Part shown: positions 14,100 to 15,663 of the stretch, one piece after another
Numbering within the stretch: the stretch's first letter is position 1
How the letters are laid out: every line of letters begins with the position of its first letter
Made by a program: the position numbers and the translations under genes
DNA from: an uncultured Acidocella sp.
Lineage (GTDB): Bacteria > Pseudomonadota > Alphaproteobacteria > Acetobacterales > Acetobacteraceae
Length of the DNA stretch: 15,663 nucleotides
NCBI RefSeq assembly: GCF_946222605.1
Contig: NZ_CAMIIE010000067.1
Span: 1-15,663 of the forward strand
Direction: 5' to 3'
The notes under the pieces: model-generated
Seen by the model: only the letters and a program-made list of their open reading frames with translations
Told to the model about the DNA's origin: nothing
Database searches by the model: none

Positions 14100-15388
14100 A
14101 GATTTTCTCCACCGGGCAGGATGAGTTCGAGCGCCGTTTCAGCGCGCTGCTGGCGCGGCCGCAGGGGGAGGAGAATCTCTCCGGCGTGGTGCGCGCGATC
14201 ATCGAGCGGGTGCGCGAAGAGGGCGATGCGGCGCTGCTGGATTATACCGCGCGCTTCGACAAGCAGGCGCTGGAGGCGTCCGGCCTGCGGGTGAGCGATG
14301 CCGAGCTGGATGCGGCCGAGGCGCAGACGCCGAAAGCATTGCGCGAGGCGTTGAAGATCGCCGCGCGGCGGATCGAGGCCTTCCACATGGCGCAGATGCC
14401 GCGCGATATCGAGTTCACTGACGATCTCGGCATTACCGCCGGGATGCGCTGGGGGGCTTTGGATGCGGTCGGGCTGTATGTGCCTGGCGGCAAGGCGGCC
14501 TATCCCTCCTCCGTGCTGATGAATGCGATGCCGGCCAAGGTGGCGGGGGTGAAGCGCATCGCCATGGTGGTGCCGGCCCCTGGCGGGGTGCTGAACCCGC
14601 ATGTGCTGGCGGCGGCGAATGCGGCGGGGATTACCGAGATTTACCGCGTCGGCGGGGCGCAGGCGGTGGCGGCTTTGGCCTATGGCACCGCCAGCATCGC
14701 GCGGGTGGACCGGATTGTCGGCCCCGGCAATGCCTATGTGGCGGAGGCGAAGCGGCAGGTGTTCGGGGCGGTGGGGATCGATTCCATCGCCGGCCCGTCC
14801 GAGGTGCTGATCCTCGCCGATGCCAGCGCCGACCCGGTGCAGCTGGCTTATGATCTGCTGGCCCAGGCCGAGCATGATGAGGATGCGCAATCCATCCTGG
14901 TGACCGACGACGCAGAGCTGGCGGCGCGGGTGGAGCGCGAGGTCGCGCGCGCGCTGGAGAGCCTGCCGCGCCGGGACATCGCCGCGGCGAGCTGGGCGCG
15001 GCATGGGGCGATCATTCTGGTGCGCAGCTGGGATGAGGCGGTGCAGATTTCCAACCGCATCGCGCCGGAGCATCTGCAGCTGATGCTGGCGGACCCGCAG
15101 CCGGTATTCGCCAAGGTGCGCCATGCCGGGGCGGTGTTCCTGGGCCGCAATACACCCGAGGCGATGGGCGATTATATCATCGGGCCGAACCATGTGCTGC
15201 CGACCTCCGGCACGGCGCGCTTTGCCTCCGGGCTCTCGGTTTATGATTTCTTGAAGCGCACCACCTATGCGGCGGTGCCGGAGGCCGGGCTGAAGGCGTT
15301 GGGGCCGCATGCGGTGACGCTGGCCAAGGCCGAGGGGCTGACGGCACATGCGCAAAGCATCGCGGTCAGGCTGAAGCACGAGGCGTAA
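14096..15388 (+). CDS. hisD: Histidinol dehydrogenase
   Basis: HisD oxidises histidinol to histidine in two NAD-dependent steps using zinc. The 430-residue protein has YVPGGKAAYPSSVLMNA, GGAQAVAALAYGT, RIVGPGNAYVAEAKRQVFG and GIDSIAGPSEVLI, all diagnostic. Zinc ligands are Q257 and H260 (LLAQAEHD), D359 (EAMGDY) and H418 (LTAHAQS). The catalytic pair is E325-H326 in APEHLQ. All match the E. coli residues with an offset of one or two. The ATG overlaps the hisG stop, so the two genes are translationally coupled. No histidine attenuator leader is visible upstream of hisG. Confidence 0.98.
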   Translation: MKIFSTGQDEFERRFSALLARPQGEENLSGVVRAIIERVREEGDAALLDYTARFDKQALEASGLRVSDAELDAAEAQTPKALREALKIAARRIEAFHMAQMPRDIEFTDDLGITAGMRWGALDAVGLYVPGGKAAYPSSVLMNAMPAKVAGVKRIAMVVPAPGGVLNPHVLAAANAAGITEIYRVGGAQAVAALAYGTASIARVDRIVGPGNAYVAEAKRQVFGAVGIDSIAGPSEVLILADASADPVQLAYDLLAQAEHDEDAQSILVTDDAELAARVEREVARALESLPRRDIAAASWARHGAIILVRSWDEAVQISNRIAPEHLQLMLADPQPVFAKVRHAGAVFLGRNTPEAMGDYIIGPNHVLPTSGTARFASGLSVYDFLKRTTYAAVPEAGLKALGPHAVTLAKAEGLTAHAQSIAVRLKHEA

Positions 15389-15426
15389 AGGTTTTTACGC
15401 CGCTTCGCGAAGACGCGCAGCGGCGC

Positions 15427-15486
15427 TTAGAGCAATATGTGTTTAGGTTGACGCGCCAGCGTCAAAATAAACAGATGAAATTGCTC
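15427..15486. repeat. Nested imperfect hairpin with TTAGAGCA head
   Basis: Three nested complementary pairs form one long hairpin. GAGCAAT (15430-15436) pairs with ATTGCTC (15480-15486), TGTTTA (15440-15445) with TAAACA (15468-15473), and TTGACGC (15448-15454) with GCGTCAA (15459-15465) around a 4-nt loop. It lies between hisD and the convergent decarboxylase gene. It is AT-richer than its surroundings and codes for nothing recognisable, so it looks like a small dispersed intergenic repeat. Confidence 0.7.
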
Positions 15487-15495
15487 GTTAAAACA

Positions 15496-15536
15496 AGCTT
15501 TAGAGCATCAAGCTAAAAGCTTGATGCTCTAAAGCT
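15496..15536. terminator. Perfect 19-bp palindromic hairpin, probable bidirectional terminator
   Basis: A perfect 19-bp inverted repeat (15496-15514 and 15518-15536) surrounds a 3-nt AAA loop. The arms begin AGCTTTAGAGCATCAAGCT. The right arm contains the TAG stop (15529-15531) and final codons of the leftward decarboxylase gene. The left arm carries the same TTAGAGCA octamer as the neighbouring hairpin. Both strands lack a long T-tract after the stem, so it may be a mobile palindrome that serves as a terminator. Confidence 0.65.
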
Positions 15537-15663
15537 GCGCGGCCGCCAGGGTTTTGACGCCGATACGGCGCAGGATTTCCTCCACCAGCGCGTCGATATC
15601 GGCCTCGTTGGTGCGGTGATTGACGATGGCGCAGCGTATGGCGGTGCGGCCTGCGATGCTGGT
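15529..15663 (-). CDS. PLP-dependent (group II) decarboxylase-like protein, C-terminal fragment
   Basis: Only the last 44 codons are present, running into the window edge. The fragment starts TSIAGRTAIRCAIVNHRTNE and continues ADIDALVEEILRRIG. GRTAIR followed by an IVNHRT-like segment and a helical tail is the usual C-terminus of pyridoxal-phosphate decarboxylases of the aromatic-amino-acid/glutamate decarboxylase group. The PLP lysine and substrate pocket lie outside, so specificity cannot be inferred. Its stop codon is inside the right arm of the 19-bp palindrome, so the last residues are encoded by repeat sequence. Confidence 0.65.
   Translation of the reverse strand, partial: TSIAGRTAIRCAIVNHRTNEADIDALVEEILRRIGVKTLAAAQL

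Noticed and set aside
13862..15379. A 505-residue minus-strand open frame opposite hisD.
   Set aside because: It is a His/Arg/Gln-rich shadow of hisD and hisG; both real genes have intact catalytic residues.
1..15663. CRISPR array, prophage, IS element, toxin-antitoxin pair or defence island.
   Set aside because: No regularly spaced direct repeats, transposase or integrase, phage genes or defence-associated domains are seen. The coding content is housekeeping.

Overview
The window is GC-rich, densely packed bacterial chromosome. Gene content and order suggest an alphaproteobacterium, most likely Acetobacteraceae (an Acidocella/Acidiphilium/Roseomonas-like organism). The pointers are infA-maf-RNase E/G-yacG, def-fmt-truA, an Hsp20 gene followed by a DUF1150 gene, and short-form hisG with hisD. 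This assignment rests on family knowledge, not on a database search.

Layout. The window opens with the 3' end of a PfpI/DJ-1-type gene (+), separated by a hairpin from a leftward cluster of touching genes: infA (TTG start), maf (apparently a non-AUG start), a short RNase E/G paralogue and yacG. Upstream of infA lies tRNA-Val(GAC), also leftward. A CLC-type chloride/proton exchanger runs rightward and begins only about 25 bp from the 5' end of the tRNA. It converges on a Tat-exported prolyl-oligopeptidase-like peptidase, and a multi-arm inverted repeat fills the space between the two stop codons. Next, all leftward, come an unrecognised single-span membrane protein and dnaE, with truA, fmt and def upstream of dnaE. 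Divergent from def are an Hsp20 small heat-shock gene and a DUF1150 gene, with a candidate heat-shock promoter and a possible RNA thermometer. A textbook rho-independent terminator separates these from hisG-hisD (+). The window closes with two structured repeats and the 3' end of a leftward PLP-dependent decarboxylase-like gene.

How the genes work together. infA supplies initiation factor IF-1. def, fmt and truA serve formyl-methionine handling and tRNA modification. dnaE replicates the chromosome. maf sanitises nucleotides. hisG and hisD catalyse the first and last steps of histidine synthesis. Hsp20 and DUF1150 probably act in the heat response.

I see no defence system, prophage, CRISPR array, IS element or biosynthetic cluster. 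The most unusual signals are the non-AUG start of maf, the RNase E/G paralogue that ends just before the usual zinc-link and abuts a CPxC zinc protein, the four-arm repeat at 3583-3705, the TTAGAGCA-headed hairpins at 15427-15536, and the Hsp20 leader.
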